Shown here in pieces: positions 1 to 8,394 of a stretch of DNA of 64,000 bases. This stretch comes from an uncultured Aquimarina sp. (GTDB lineage Bacteria; Bacteroidota; Bacteroidia; Flavobacteriales; Flavobacteriaceae): assembly GCA_947502885.1 (NCBI GenBank), contig CANNBP010000010.1:1-64000 (forward strand), given 5' to 3'. The notes under the pieces are model-generated. The model was not told where the DNA came from, did no database searches, and saw nothing but the letters and a program-made list of their open reading frames with translations. Position 1 is the stretch's first letter. Every line of letters begins with the position of its first letter. A program made the position numbers and the translations under genes.

Positions 1-2117
1 CGACCTGTAAGTCCGGTTCTACCGGTTAATCCAGTACGACCTGTTAATCCTGTGCGTCCTGTAAGTCCGGTACGACCTGTTAATCCCGTTCTACCGGTCA
101 GTCCTGTGCGACCTGTAAGTCCGGTTCTACCGGTTAATCCAGTACGACCTGTTAATCCTGTGCGTCCTGTAAGTCCGGTACGACCAGTTAATCCAGTTCT
201 ACCGGTTAATCCAGTGCGTCCTGTAAGTCCGGTTCTACCGGTTAATCCAGTTCTACCGGTTAATCCTGTGCGTCCTGTAAGTCCAGTGCGTCCTGTAAGT
301 CCGGTACGACCGGTTAATCCAGTTCTACCTGTTAATCCTGTGCGACCTGTAAGTCCGGTACGACCAGTTAATCCAGTTCTACCGGTCAGTCCAGTGCGTC
401 CTGTAAGTCCGGTTCTACCGGTTAATCCAGTTCTACCAGTTAATCCTGTGCGTCCTGTAAGTCCGGTTCTACCGGTTAATCCAGTTCTACCAGTTAATCC
501 AGTGCGTCCTGTAAGTCCGGTTCTACCGGTTAATCCAGTTCTACCAGTTAATCCTGTGCGTCCTGTAAGTCCTGTACGACCTGTTAATCCCGTTCTACCG
601 GTTAATCCAGTGCGTCCTGTAAGTCCGGTACGACCAGTTAATCCAGTTCTACCGGTCAGTCCAGTGCGTCCTGTAAGTCCAGTTCTACCTGTTAACCCAG
701 TTCTACCTGTTAATCCTGTGCGACCTGTAAGTCCGGTACGACCAGTTAATCCAGTTCTACCAGTCAGTCCTGTGCGTCCTGTAAGTCCGGTACGACCAGT
801 TAATCCATTTCTACCGGTTAATCCTGTGCGTCCTGTAAGTCCGGTTCTACCAGTTAATCCAGTGCGTCCTGTAAGTCCGGTTCTACCGGTTAATCCAGTT
901 CTACCAGTTAATCCTGTGCGTCCTGTAAGTCCAGTTCTACCTGTTAATCCTGTGCGACCTGTAAGTCCGGTACGACCAGTTAATCCAGTTCTACCAGTTA
1001 ATCCTGTGCGTCCTGTAAGTCCAGTTCTACCCGTTAATCCAGTTCTACCGGTTAATCCTGTGCGACCTGTAAGTCCGGTTCTACCGGTTAATCCTGTGCG
1101 TCCTGTAAGTCCAGTGCGACCTGTAAGTCCGGTACGACCAGTTAATCCAGTTCTACCAGTTAATCCAGTTCTACCGGTTACTCCTGTGCGACCTGTAAGT
1201 CCAGTTCTACCAGTTAATCCAGTTCTACCGGTTAATCCTGTGCGTCCTGTAAGTCCAGTTCTACCAGTTAATCCAGTTCTACCGGTCAGTCCTGTGCGTC
1301 CTGTAAGTCCGGTACGACCAGTTAATCCAGTTCTACCGGTCAGTCCTGTGCGTCCTGTAAGTCCAGTTCTACCCGTTAATCCAGTTCTACCAGTTAATCC
1401 TGTGCGTCCTGTAAGTCCAGTTCTACCAGTTAATCCAGTTCTACCAGTTAATCCAGTTCTACCGGTTAATCCTGTGCGTCCTGTAAGTCCAGTTCTACCA
1501 GTTAATCCAGTTCTACCGGTTAATCCTGTGCGACCTGTAAGTCCGGTTCTACCGGTTAATCCTGTGCGTCCTGTAAGTCCGGTTCTACCAGTTAATCCAG
1601 TTCTACCAGTCAGTCCTGTGCGTCCTGTAAGTCCAGTTCTACCTGTTAACCCAGTTCTACCAGTCAGTCCTGTACGTCCTGTAAGTCCGGTACGACCAGT
1701 TAATCCCGTTCTACCGGTCAGTCCTGTGCGTCCTGTAAGTCCGGTTCTACCAGTTAATCCCGTTCTACCGGTTAATCCTGTGCGACCTGTAAGTCCGGTT
1801 CTACCAGTTAATCCAGTTCTACCAGTTAATCCAGTTCTACCAGTTAATCCTGTGCGTCCTGTAAGTCCGGTACGACCTGTTAATCCTGTGCGTCCTGTAA
1901 GTCCGGTTCTACCGGTTAATCCAGTTCTACCAGTTAATCCAGTGCGTCCTGTAAGTCCGGTTCTACCAGTTAATCCAGTGCGTCCTGTAAGTCCGGTTCT
2001 ACCGGTTAATCCTGTGCGTCCTGTAAGTCCGGTACGACCAGTTAATCCAGTTCTACCTGTTAATCCAGTTCTACCGGTTACTCCTGTGCGTCCTGTAAGT
2101 CCAGTACGACCAGTAGG
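1..2117. repeat. 18-bp minisatellite encoding GLTGRT
   Basis: About 117 head-to-tail 18-bp units encode one hexapeptide, with synonymous variation between units: Leu as CTT, TTA or CTG; Arg as CGC, CGT or AGA; Thr as ACA, ACC or ACT. Units are grouped into higher-order blocks of 36 and 54 bp that recur many times (a CGC/CTT unit followed by one or two AGA/TTA units). The unit length never breaks the reading frame. Such an array can expand or contract by slippage or recombination and is prone to misassembly. Confidence 0.95.
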
Positions 2118-2681
2118 CCCGGTTGCACCTGTTGTACCAACAGCACCATTTATGTCTATTAGTGTAATTGCGCCATCTTCGGCTGTATATCTGAAAATTC
2201 CTCCCCCTAAATCTTCAAGTGTTGATATTGTTTCATTAATACTTCCTCCTCCATTAGATAAGGTAATAGTGGTACCTGTCTTACTTAGTACCTGAATTTC
2301 ATTAGTAGGATCTGGGTCTGGATCATTAATTAAAGAAGTTAAATCTACCGATCCACCGTTTTGAAGGGTTAATATATTAGTAGTTGAGTTAAAGCTTAGG
2401 GCTTGATTGTCATTTCCAGAGCAAAGACTAGTCCAACTATTATTATTGTATTGAAATACACAATCGTCATCCAAATTATATACTAATGCTCCATTCAAAG
2501 GAGTAATGGTATTCATTTGTGAAGTAGTCACTCTAGTTAAAACAAAGGCCTTATCAATACTTTGTAACTCTAAAACAGAGGAGCCATCAATTTGGTTGGG
2601 ATTGTCACCAATCTTTACTTGGGCCCGTATTTCGGTCAACGTAAAAAGTATGAATATAAGCAGGAGTATTTTTATCTTCAT
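1..2681 (-). CDS. Collagen-like repeat surface/secreted protein (3' end outside window)
   Basis: Read on the minus strand from ATG at 2681, the frame stays open to the window edge (at least 893 codons). It starts with a signal peptide of about 20 residues ending in Arg-Ala-Gln. A short N-terminal domain follows with the Bacteroidota pattern KIGDNPNQIDGSSVLELQS, then KAFVLTRV and ITPLNGALVYN, then a DPDPDPTNEIQ linker. From about residue 179 it is Gly-X-Thr: one short GAV/GTT/GAT/GPT stretch, then strictly alternating G-L-T and G-R-T (roughly 238 triplets visible; rare G-V-T and G-R-N). This is a collagen triple-helix pattern. Thr at nearly every Y position recalls bacterial collagens that are stabilised or O-glycosylated at Thr (family knowledge). 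The C-terminus, and so any anchoring or T9SS sorting domain, lies outside the window. The long plus-strand Pro-Val frame across the same DNA is a shadow. Confidence 0.88.
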   Translation of the reverse strand, partial: MKIKILLLIFILFTLTEIRAQVKIGDNPNQIDGSSVLELQSIDKAFVLTRVTTSQMNTITPLNGALVYNLDDDCVFQYNNNSWTSLCSGNDNQALSFNSTTNILTLQNGGSVDLTSLINDPDPDPTNEIQVLSKTGTTITLSNGGGSINETISTLEDLGGGIFRYTAEDGAITLIDINGAVGTTGATGPTGRTGLTGRTGVTGRTGLTGRTGLTGRTGLTGRTGLTGRTGLTGRTGLTGRTGLTGRTGLTGRTGLTGRTGLTGRTGLTGRTGLTGRTGLTGRTGLTGRTGLTGRTGLTGRTGLTGRTGLTGRTGLTGRTGLTGRTGLTGRTGLTGRTGLTGRTGLTGRTGLTGRTGLTGRTGLTGRTGLTGRTGLTGRTGLTGRTGLTGRTGLTGRTGLTGRTGLTGRTGLTGRTGLTGRTGLTGRTGLTGRTGLTGRTGLTGRTGLTGRTGLTGRTGLTGRTGLTGRTGLTGRTGLTGRTGLTGRTGLTGRTGLTGRTGVTGRTGLTGRTGLTGRTGLTGRTGLTGRTGLTGRTGLTGRTGLTGRTGLTGRTGLTGRTGLTGRTGLTGRTGLTGRTGLTGRTGLTGRTGLTGRTGLTGRTGLTGRTGLTGRTGLTGRTGLTGRNGLTGRTGLTGRTGLTGRTGLTGRTGLTGRTGLTGRTGLTGRTGLTGRTGLTGRTGLTGRTGLTGRTGLTGRTGLTGRTGLTGRTGLTGRTGLTGRTGLTGRTGLTGRTGLTGRTGLTGRTGLTGRTGLTGRTGLTGRTGLTGRTGLTGRTGLTGRTGLTGRTGLTGRTGLTGRTGLTGRTGLTGRTGLTGRTGLTGRTGLTGRTGLTGRTGLTGRTGLTGRTGLTGRTGLTGRTGLTGRTGLTGRTGLTGRTGLTGRTGLTGRTGLTG

Positions 2682-2815
2682 ATTAATTGGGGTTTCTAAT
2701 ATATAAAAAGGCGGCTTTTAGTGAACTACGGTTTTAACGTAAGTTGTTTGTTTTAAAAGCGTTCTATTTTACTAAAGATACATTAACTGCTAATATATTA
2801 ATATTTCTTTAACTA

Positions 2816-2863
2816 CAAAAATATAATTTTTTATCGATAAAACACAATTTTTACCGATAAAAC
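2816..2863 (-). promoter_or_regulatory. Putative promoter and phased direct repeats of the collagen-like gene
   Basis: On the minus strand, TATTTTTG (2823-2816) matches the Bacteroidota -7 consensus TAnnTTTG, with a TTG (2847-2845) 21 bp upstream. Two copies of GTTTTATCGRTAAAAA lie at 2863-2848 and 2843-2828, exactly 20 bp apart; the gene-proximal copy falls in the -33/-7 spacer and contains the palindrome TTTTATCGATAAAA. Two-turn spacing of direct repeats is typical of dimeric regulators such as LytTR proteins (family knowledge). Assignment of a regulator is inference. Confidence 0.45.
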
Positions 2864-2997
2864 GTATTTTTGTCGTTACTTTAGTGTTCTTGTTTGCGAA
2901 TTGAAGTAACCTATTGATATTCATTAATTCTGGTTTAAAACATACTTTTTTTTCAAAAAATAATTCGATTTAGTTTTTTCTATTTAAATAAATCTAA

Positions 2998-3005
2998 TAC
3001 ATTTG
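2998..3005 (+). promoter_or_regulatory. -7 promoter element of tRNA-Gly
   Basis: TACATTTG matches the Bacteroidota -7 consensus and ends 13 bp before the first base of the tRNA. No clean TTG -33 element is seen at the expected distance (closest is TTTAG around 2969). Confidence 0.55.
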
Positions 3006-3018
3006 CCTTAGTATAAAA

Positions 3019-3091
3019 GCGGGAGTAGCTCAGTTGGTAGAGCGTCAGCCTTCCAAGCTGAATGTCGCCGGTTCGAACCCGGTCTCCCGCT
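3019..3091 (+). tRNA. tRNA-Gly (anticodon TCC)
   Basis: A full cloverleaf can be drawn over 73 nt. The acceptor stem is GCGGGAG/CTCCCGC, the D-loop contains AGCTCAGTTGGTAGAGC, and the anticodon stem TCAGC/GCTGA encloses loop CTTCCAA with anticodon TCC. The T arm GCCGG/CCGGT carries loop TTCGAAC, and the discriminator base is T. CCA is not encoded. It reads GGA (and by wobble GGG) codons. Confidence 0.97.
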
Positions 3092-3248
3092 CAAATTACT
3101 TTATCTTCTCAATAGGATTTTTCTGAATTAATTTATTCTTTAGTAAATAGTATGTGAAATTTTTTTACTTTACTTTTTCTAAGAAAGAATATAAGTTTTT
3201 ATTTCTTTTATACTTACATTCGTTAATCAAATTAATAGTATTTCATAT

Positions 3249-3962
3249 ATGAATAGTAGAAGTTTTACTAATGTCATTAGGTATTTTATGGATGAATGGC
3301 TTCCGCCAGCGATTAGAGATTCAAAACTTTTTATGTACCCATTTTATTATTATGCATATAAAGGAAGGAACTTAAAAGTTATCATGAATTTAAAATCGAT
3401 GATTTATAAATGGACGGATAAAGAATTCTCTGACTTTTATTCTACAAGAGATACTAGGTTTTCTAATAGTAGACAAACCGATATGTCAAGACAATGTGTT
3501 AATTATGTTTTTGATAAAATAAAATCTAATGATTCTTCTTTTATAGATGTTGGTTGTGGAAATGGTTTCTTGTTGGATTATGCGCATAGAAAAGGTTTTA
3601 AAACGACTGGATGTGATATAATAGGAGGTAAGACTTTTGAACATAGTGAATATTACCAAGCAAGTATCGAAGATTTACCTTTTGATGATGATTCATTTGA
3701 TATTGTGTTTTCAACCCATACATTAGAGCATGTTATTGATTTTGAAAAAGCTGTTAAGGAACTAAAAAGGATAACTAAGAAAACATTATGTGTTGTGGTT
3801 CCTTGTCAGAGAGCATACTATTATACGTTAGATGAACATGTTCGATTTTTTCCATACAAATGGATGCTTGAGCAAGAAATGAAAATGAAATTCTATAGCT
3901 GTGAAAAAATTCATGGGGATTTGGTTTTTATTGGTGACATGGAAAAAGAAAAAAGTAACTGA
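3249..3962 (+). CDS. Class I SAM-dependent methyltransferase
   Basis: 237 aa. A Methyltransf_11-type Rossmann fold is visible: motif I VGCGNG at residues 101-106, the acidic end of strand 2 at GCDI (121-124), and the post-I motif DIVFSTHTLEHV (151-162). The C-terminal VVPCQRAYYYTLDEHVRFF resembles glycan- or lipid-directed methyltransferases. About 80 residues precede the fold, with aromatic and basic residues. It heads the plus-strand side of a glycosyltransferase neighbourhood, 65 bp before a UPF0104 membrane protein, so a glycan or lipid acceptor is plausible. The acceptor cannot be named from sequence. Confidence 0.8.
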   Translation: MNSRSFTNVIRYFMDEWLPPAIRDSKLFMYPFYYYAYKGRNLKVIMNLKSMIYKWTDKEFSDFYSTRDTRFSNSRQTDMSRQCVNYVFDKIKSNDSSFIDVGCGNGFLLDYAHRKGFKTTGCDIIGGKTFEHSEYYQASIEDLPFDDDSFDIVFSTHTLEHVIDFEKAVKELKRITKKTLCVVVPCQRAYYYTLDEHVRFFPYKWMLEQEMKMKFYSCEKIHGDLVFIGDMEKEKSN

Positions 3963-4027
3963 AAAGGATAAGATTGTTATTGTTGAATATGTAATCTTGA
4001 TATACTAATATTTAATAAGATGTTATA

Positions 4028-4951
4028 TTGAAGCGAATTGGTTATTGGATAAAGTTTATTGGTTTTCTTCTATTGTTTTTTTTGATTTATAAAATAGGAT
4101 GGAAAGAAACAATTGAATCTATTCAAAAAATTTCATTTCATCATTTTTTAATTTCGCTGTTAATTTTGTGGGTAGCTTTTTACTTAAAAAGTGTACGGTG
4201 GAGAATTATTTCTATTTCATATGGAATACCTTTAGGAAGGTATAGGTCTTTTAAAGTGTTTTTTATAGGGCTCTTTTTAGCAAATATCACACCTGGACGA
4301 TTAGGAGACTTTGGAAGGCTACTTTATATTAAGGATGTATTACCAAATCAAAAAATAGGATGGACAAGTTTAATCATGGATCGCATTTTTGATTTGGTTT
4401 GTTTGTTACTATTTAGTTTGATGGCTCTTTTTTACTTTCAAATAAATTTTAAAATTCTCAAACTGCCTGAAAATGATTGGTCAATTTTACTTTGGATTTT
4501 GGGTGTTGTTTTGTTTATTGTTTTTATCCTAAAATTTAGGAAAAGACTTATAAGAGTATTGGAGCCGTGGTTGGAAGCATTTAACTCACATGATTTAGGG
4601 TATGTAAAAAGTTTTAAAAGCTTTTTTATTACCTGTATAAGTATGTTTTTAATATATGGTGTTTTTAATTATGTAGCTTTTTCAATGGGATTGCAAATTG
4701 ATCATTTAGGGCTGTTTTTAGGAACCTTTATTTTGGGTATACTAACGCTTCTCCCAATTACAGTATTAGGAATTGGAGTAAGGGAAACTTCGTTAGTTGT
4801 TATTTTTAAACTTTACGGATTACCCGCTCAGGATGCTATTGCATTATCTTTAATTATATTTTTGATACAACTTATATCATTTATTCCGGGTGCAATTTGG
4901 TTCTATTTTTCACCTATTAAATTACAGGATTTACGTCGGTCTGAAAAGTAA
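4028..4951 (+). CDS. UPF0104 / lysylphosphatidylglycerol synthase TM-region family membrane protein
   Basis: 307 aa with about 7-8 hydrophobic segments. It shows the family signatures NITPGRLGDFGRLLYIKD (about residues 91-108) and GIGVRETSLVVIFKLYGLP (about 255-273). This PF03706-type fold occurs in MprF and AglD-like proteins and often accompanies polyprenyl-phosphate glycosyltransferases, where flipping or transfer roles are proposed (family knowledge). The start used is TTG; the upstream spacer has no better ATG in frame. The stop lies 2 bp from the stop of the convergent glycosyltransferase gene. No soluble lysyl-transferase domain is present, so it is not a full MprF. Confidence 0.78.
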   Translation: MKRIGYWIKFIGFLLLFFLIYKIGWKETIESIQKISFHHFLISLLILWVAFYLKSVRWRIISISYGIPLGRYRSFKVFFIGLFLANITPGRLGDFGRLLYIKDVLPNQKIGWTSLIMDRIFDLVCLLLFSLMALFYFQINFKILKLPENDWSILLWILGVVLFIVFILKFRKRLIRVLEPWLEAFNSHDLGYVKSFKSFFITCISMFLIYGVFNYVAFSMGLQIDHLGLFLGTFILGILTLLPITVLGIGVRETSLVVIFKLYGLPAQDAIALSLIIFLIQLISFIPGAIWFYFSPIKLQDLRRSEK

Positions 4952-4953
4952 AA

Positions 4954-6054
4954 CTATTTAGATAATCTTTCGTTATCTTGAATGTCCATCCACATTGCAA
5001 ACAATAAGGATTGAAAACCAGATATGGTAAGAAAGATAAAAATTATTAAATAATCTGTTGGTGTTTTCGTGTTTGGGTCAAAAAAGTTGGCGATTAGTTG
5101 GTATAAAAAGTAGGTATTGATTATTCCAATAATGAATGCAGACCAATATAAGAGATATAAAGGGTGAAAACTTCTGTATAAATACTTGGTTTGTAGTCTT
5201 CGGAAAAATGACCGGATTAATAAAAATAATATAGGTAATGAAACTTTGATGATATTCAATTTTGACTTTTCTCCAACTCCATATATAGGTTTTATTTTTA
5301 CCTCTCTAACAGTACAGAAAGCTATGTTGAGTTTTACCAGTAAGTCATTGGGCATGCCGTATCTCTTGTATATGTCATAAAGAGGAACAGAGTTTAATGC
5401 ATTGTTAGAAATAGCTGTGTATCCACTCTGTGTGTCTGAAACACCCCAATATCCTGATGCAATTTTTGTAAGTATGCTTAAAATTGAATTTCCTAAAAAA
5501 CGTACCCTTGGAATAATTACCCATGCACTTTTGTGAATTAATCTATTTCCTTTTACATAATCTATTCCTTCGTCTACAACAGGTTTACAGATAGATTCAA
5601 GTTCATCTGGATCCATTTGACCATCTCCGGCCATTACTGCTGTACAATCTATATTATGATCTTTACACCATTTATAACCTGTAGCGATTGCAGCGCCAAC
5701 ACCTCCATTTTCTAGATGCTTAATAACAATAATCTTTTCATCATCAGGATTGGTATTAATAATCTCTGAAGGGGTGAATTTTTGAATTTCGTCAATACTT
5801 TTTTGCCTTACTTCTATATCCGCTCGATTATATATATTATGAGTTATTTCAGTCTTAAGAATAGAAGTTAACTTAAGAGAAGAGGAGTTGTCAGTTAGAA
5901 GTTTCATCACTGTACCTGCAGTATCATCTTTTGAGGCATCATCAACTACAATTATTCGATCAACAAAAGTGGGCATGCTGTCCAAAACCATTTTTATTTG
6001 TTTGGATTCATTGTAACATGGTACTACAACTGCGATTGTTTTGTTATTAAGCAT
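4954..6054 (-). CDS. Family 2 glycosyltransferase with C-terminal membrane anchors (DPM/GtrB type)
   Basis: 366 aa. The GT-A domain has VVPCYNES (residues 10-17), VVDDASKDD (36-44) and GDGQMDPDE (143-151, the DxD-equivalent), as in polyprenyl-phosphate sugar transferases. An insertion of about 40 residues lies between the first Asp motif and ENGGVGAAIATGYKW. Three hydrophobic segments follow after about residue 270. Likely reaction: transfer of a hexose from a nucleotide sugar to a polyprenyl phosphate at the inner membrane. It lies 32 bp downstream of the TPR/GT-C gene on the same strand and is probably co-transcribed. The sugar is unknown. Confidence 0.82.
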   Translation of the reverse strand: MLNNKTIAVVVPCYNESKQIKMVLDSMPTFVDRIIVVDDASKDDTAGTVMKLLTDNSSSLKLTSILKTEITHNIYNRADIEVRQKSIDEIQKFTPSEIINTNPDDEKIIVIKHLENGGVGAAIATGYKWCKDHNIDCTAVMAGDGQMDPDELESICKPVVDEGIDYVKGNRLIHKSAWVIIPRVRFLGNSILSILTKIASGYWGVSDTQSGYTAISNNALNSVPLYDIYKRYGMPNDLLVKLNIAFCTVREVKIKPIYGVGEKSKLNIIKVSLPILFLLIRSFFRRLQTKYLYRSFHPLYLLYWSAFIIGIINTYFLYQLIANFFDPNTKTPTDYLIIFIFLTISGFQSLLFAMWMDIQDNERLSK

Positions 6055-6086
6055 TATATGGGGGTTTATTGTTCTTGAATGTTTAG

Positions 6087-8042
6087 TTATTTAATATTAT
6101 CTGTTGCCCATTTCAGATTGTTTTTGGCTAATTGAAAATTAGGGTTTATTTCTAAAGCTTTTTTACAAGCTTCTGCACCTAGTTTCCATTTTTTTAGTTG
6201 ATTGTAAGCAACGCAAATATTATTATATGCATCGGCGTTATTTGGAGATAGTTTTAGTAACTCCTGACAAGCTAATATAGATTTTTGATACGCTCTCATT
6301 TCGTAATATTTAATACTTAAGTCTAAATACAATCTTGGAGTAGGTTTTTGTTTGATTTTTTCAATTAAGGCAACTATTTCATCCTCAGCTGTTGTAACAT
6401 TGCCTGATATCTGAGCTAGTAGTTCTTTGGATTTTGTGTGATTAGGACTTTTGGCGATAGCTAAATTTAAATAATTGGATGCTTCGTTGTATTTTTTTTG
6501 CCCCACAAGATATCTAGCATAATAGTATTCTGGAGCAGGAGATGTTGAATTAAGATTTATTGCTGATTTAAAATGAGATATAGCCTTTGTATGATTGTTG
6601 GTTCCACCATATAAAATGGCAAGGTTAATGTGTAGCGTATAATAATTTGGGGTAAATTCTAAGGCTCGGTTAAAATAATCTAGAGCTATTTCATAATTAC
6701 CTTTTGCCATATGTGTTAATCCGTAATTCATTAACCCTCTACCGTTTTTAGGGCTTTTAACAACTACATCTAGCCATAATGATTCACTAGAATCCCATAT
6801 TTTGTTTCTTTGTATTGTTCCATAAGCATGAGCAACAAGAATAAGGGCAATAGTCGCAAGAATTCGAGTTTTATTTTTTTCTAGAACCGAGTACTTTTTT
6901 ATAACGATTAATATACTCCACGGAACTGCAATAAAAAGACCTATGAAAGGAAAGAACATTCTATGGTCATTGGCTATCTGAAATAATGGGTTTATTGTTG
7001 TTGGTAACAATGCTATAAAAAACCAAGCTATCCCAAAAGAAATTGGTCTAAGTTCTTTTTTGAAAGCAGTTTTTATCATAATAAATAACATGCTTAAAAT
7101 TATTAGTAATCCAACCAATAGTTTTGGGCTATACCAAGGTTTAATAATTGCTATGTCTGGATCTGCACTTAAGTTAATAGGAAGAATAAAGTTTCCTAAA
7201 TAATGAGTAATAACATACCACTGTGTGCTAATATATTCAAATCTTGTTACGAAATAATTGGTTGAATCTGTAGATTCTGGAGTTAGATAATATTGATTGA
7301 AAAGAAAAAGGAAAGAACCAAGGATTCCTGCAGGTGCGATTTTTTTTGTAAGATTAATTATTTTTTTTGTGGTCACTTTTTTGAAATCTGTTAGCAATGC
7401 GTGTTCTTCAAAAAGTAAGATGTAAACAACAAGAATCGGAAAAAACATTACTCCTGTTTGCTTCGTCCAAATACCAATACACATGGTAATTAAATATAAA
7501 TGCCATTTTTTTCCAAACGGATGAATATATAGTATAAGTGAGGCTGTTATACAGAGGGTGGAAAAAGAATCGGATCGAGCACAGATGTAATTGATGGTTT
7601 CTGCATTTGCTGTGTGTAAAGCAAACCAAGCCGTTGCAAAAAGAGAAGCTATTCCTATCCATTTATATTTTGGTAGTGCTTCTTTATACAAATGCTTGGT
7701 TAGAACATATACTAAGGTGATTAGAACTAAAAACCATATAAAAATATGGTAATGATAATATCTAGAATTTAATCCGCCAGCCATTGCATAATCAATTGCG
7801 TTCATTAGTGTAATCATGGGGCGATAGGCTCTGTTTGCTGGAAGAGAACTAAATGTGTCTGCGTTACTAAAAAAAGAAGTCCAATTAGAAAGAGTTCTGA
7901 TCGATTCATTTTCTGATATGGTATGTGTATCATCGAAAAAGAATGGATTATCAAAATGATTAAGATATACCAAAAATGTTACAATAAGAATTGCTAATAA
8001 AGTTTTGGTTTCAAATTTTTGTGAAGTAAAGTTTTTAAACAT
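6087..8042 (-). CDS. Multispanning GT-C-like protein with C-terminal TPR repeats
   Basis: 651 aa. The N-terminal about 420 residues hold roughly 9-11 hydrophobic helices. After the first helix comes a periplasmic loop with FFFDDTHTISEN (about residues 34-45); an Asp pair at this place is the catalytic hallmark of GT-C enzymes. A run of at least five TPR units follows (from about 430 to the end, e.g. the NYEIALDYFNRALEFTPNYY and NADAYNNICVAYNQLKKW types). The architecture is that of TMTC-like O-mannosyltransferases and the bacterial TPR glycosyltransferase-like family. The neighbouring DPM-type enzymes could supply a lipid-linked sugar. Function as a protein O-glycosyltransferase is inference. 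Confidence 0.72.
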   Translation of the reverse strand: MFKNFTSQKFETKTLLAILIVTFLVYLNHFDNPFFFDDTHTISENESIRTLSNWTSFFSNADTFSSLPANRAYRPMITLMNAIDYAMAGGLNSRYYHYHIFIWFLVLITLVYVLTKHLYKEALPKYKWIGIASLFATAWFALHTANAETINYICARSDSFSTLCITASLILYIHPFGKKWHLYLITMCIGIWTKQTGVMFFPILVVYILLFEEHALLTDFKKVTTKKIINLTKKIAPAGILGSFLFLFNQYYLTPESTDSTNYFVTRFEYISTQWYVITHYLGNFILPINLSADPDIAIIKPWYSPKLLVGLLIILSMLFIMIKTAFKKELRPISFGIAWFFIALLPTTINPLFQIANDHRMFFPFIGLFIAVPWSILIVIKKYSVLEKNKTRILATIALILVAHAYGTIQRNKIWDSSESLWLDVVVKSPKNGRGLMNYGLTHMAKGNYEIALDYFNRALEFTPNYYTLHINLAILYGGTNNHTKAISHFKSAINLNSTSPAPEYYYARYLVGQKKYNEASNYLNLAIAKSPNHTKSKELLAQISGNVTTAEDEIVALIEKIKQKPTPRLYLDLSIKYYEMRAYQKSILACQELLKLSPNNADAYNNICVAYNQLKKWKLGAEACKKALEINPNFQLAKNNLKWATDNIK

Positions 8043-8394
8043 ATACTTTTTGAAATTAATAAAGATTATGCGATGCTTTGTTCTTGGTTTATTAAAACAA
8101 CAACTATGTCAAGTATTTTTAAGCAAAAACAAGGTTTTATTTGATAAAACTCGTGAATAAATATAACAGTTTTATGTTGTTTATGATATTATCGATGATA
8201 TTTTTTTAGATTAGATGATAAATGTGTAGATCGTTTTTAAGCTTTTTTCTAAAATTAAAGTATCTTTCAAAATCAAAACATTGGATTACTTGTTTTTGAG
8301 ATTTACAAAATCAAAAAATCATTATGGCTTATATTAAAAAGGAATATTAGGCTATAGGTGAAGTGTGAATTAACTCTTTTTATTCTCTGACTAA
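8043..8394. other. Divergent intergenic region between two glycosyltransferase operons
   Basis: 352 bp between the minus-strand TPR/GT-C gene and the plus-strand GT2 gene, so it must contain two divergent promoters. It is very AT-rich. GTTTTAT occurs at 8134-8140 and 8169-8175, with the inverted counterpart GATAAAAC at 8143-8150, so 8134-8150 is a short palindrome-like site. No credible ORF or clear TAnnTTTG pair was found. Confidence 0.5.

Larger units (their letters stand above)
2682..3018. other. Intergenic region between collagen-like gene and tRNA-Gly
   Basis: No gene is seen here. It holds the putative promoter of the minus-strand collagen-like gene (listed separately), a 20-bp-period direct repeat at 2828-2863, and the TACATTTG -7 element of the tRNA at 2998-3005. 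The remainder is AT-rich. Confidence 0.7.

Noticed and set aside
1..2117. CRISPR-like array
   Set aside because: The 18-bp units are contiguous with no unique spacers, are coding, and no cas genes are near.
52..2295. 747-codon plus-strand frame of Pro-Val-X repeats
   Set aside because: It is the antisense shadow of the collagen-like gene. The minus frame has a signal peptide, a family-like N-terminal domain and Gly-X-Thr periodicity, whereas the plus frame has none of these and runs into non-repetitive sequence with no domain.
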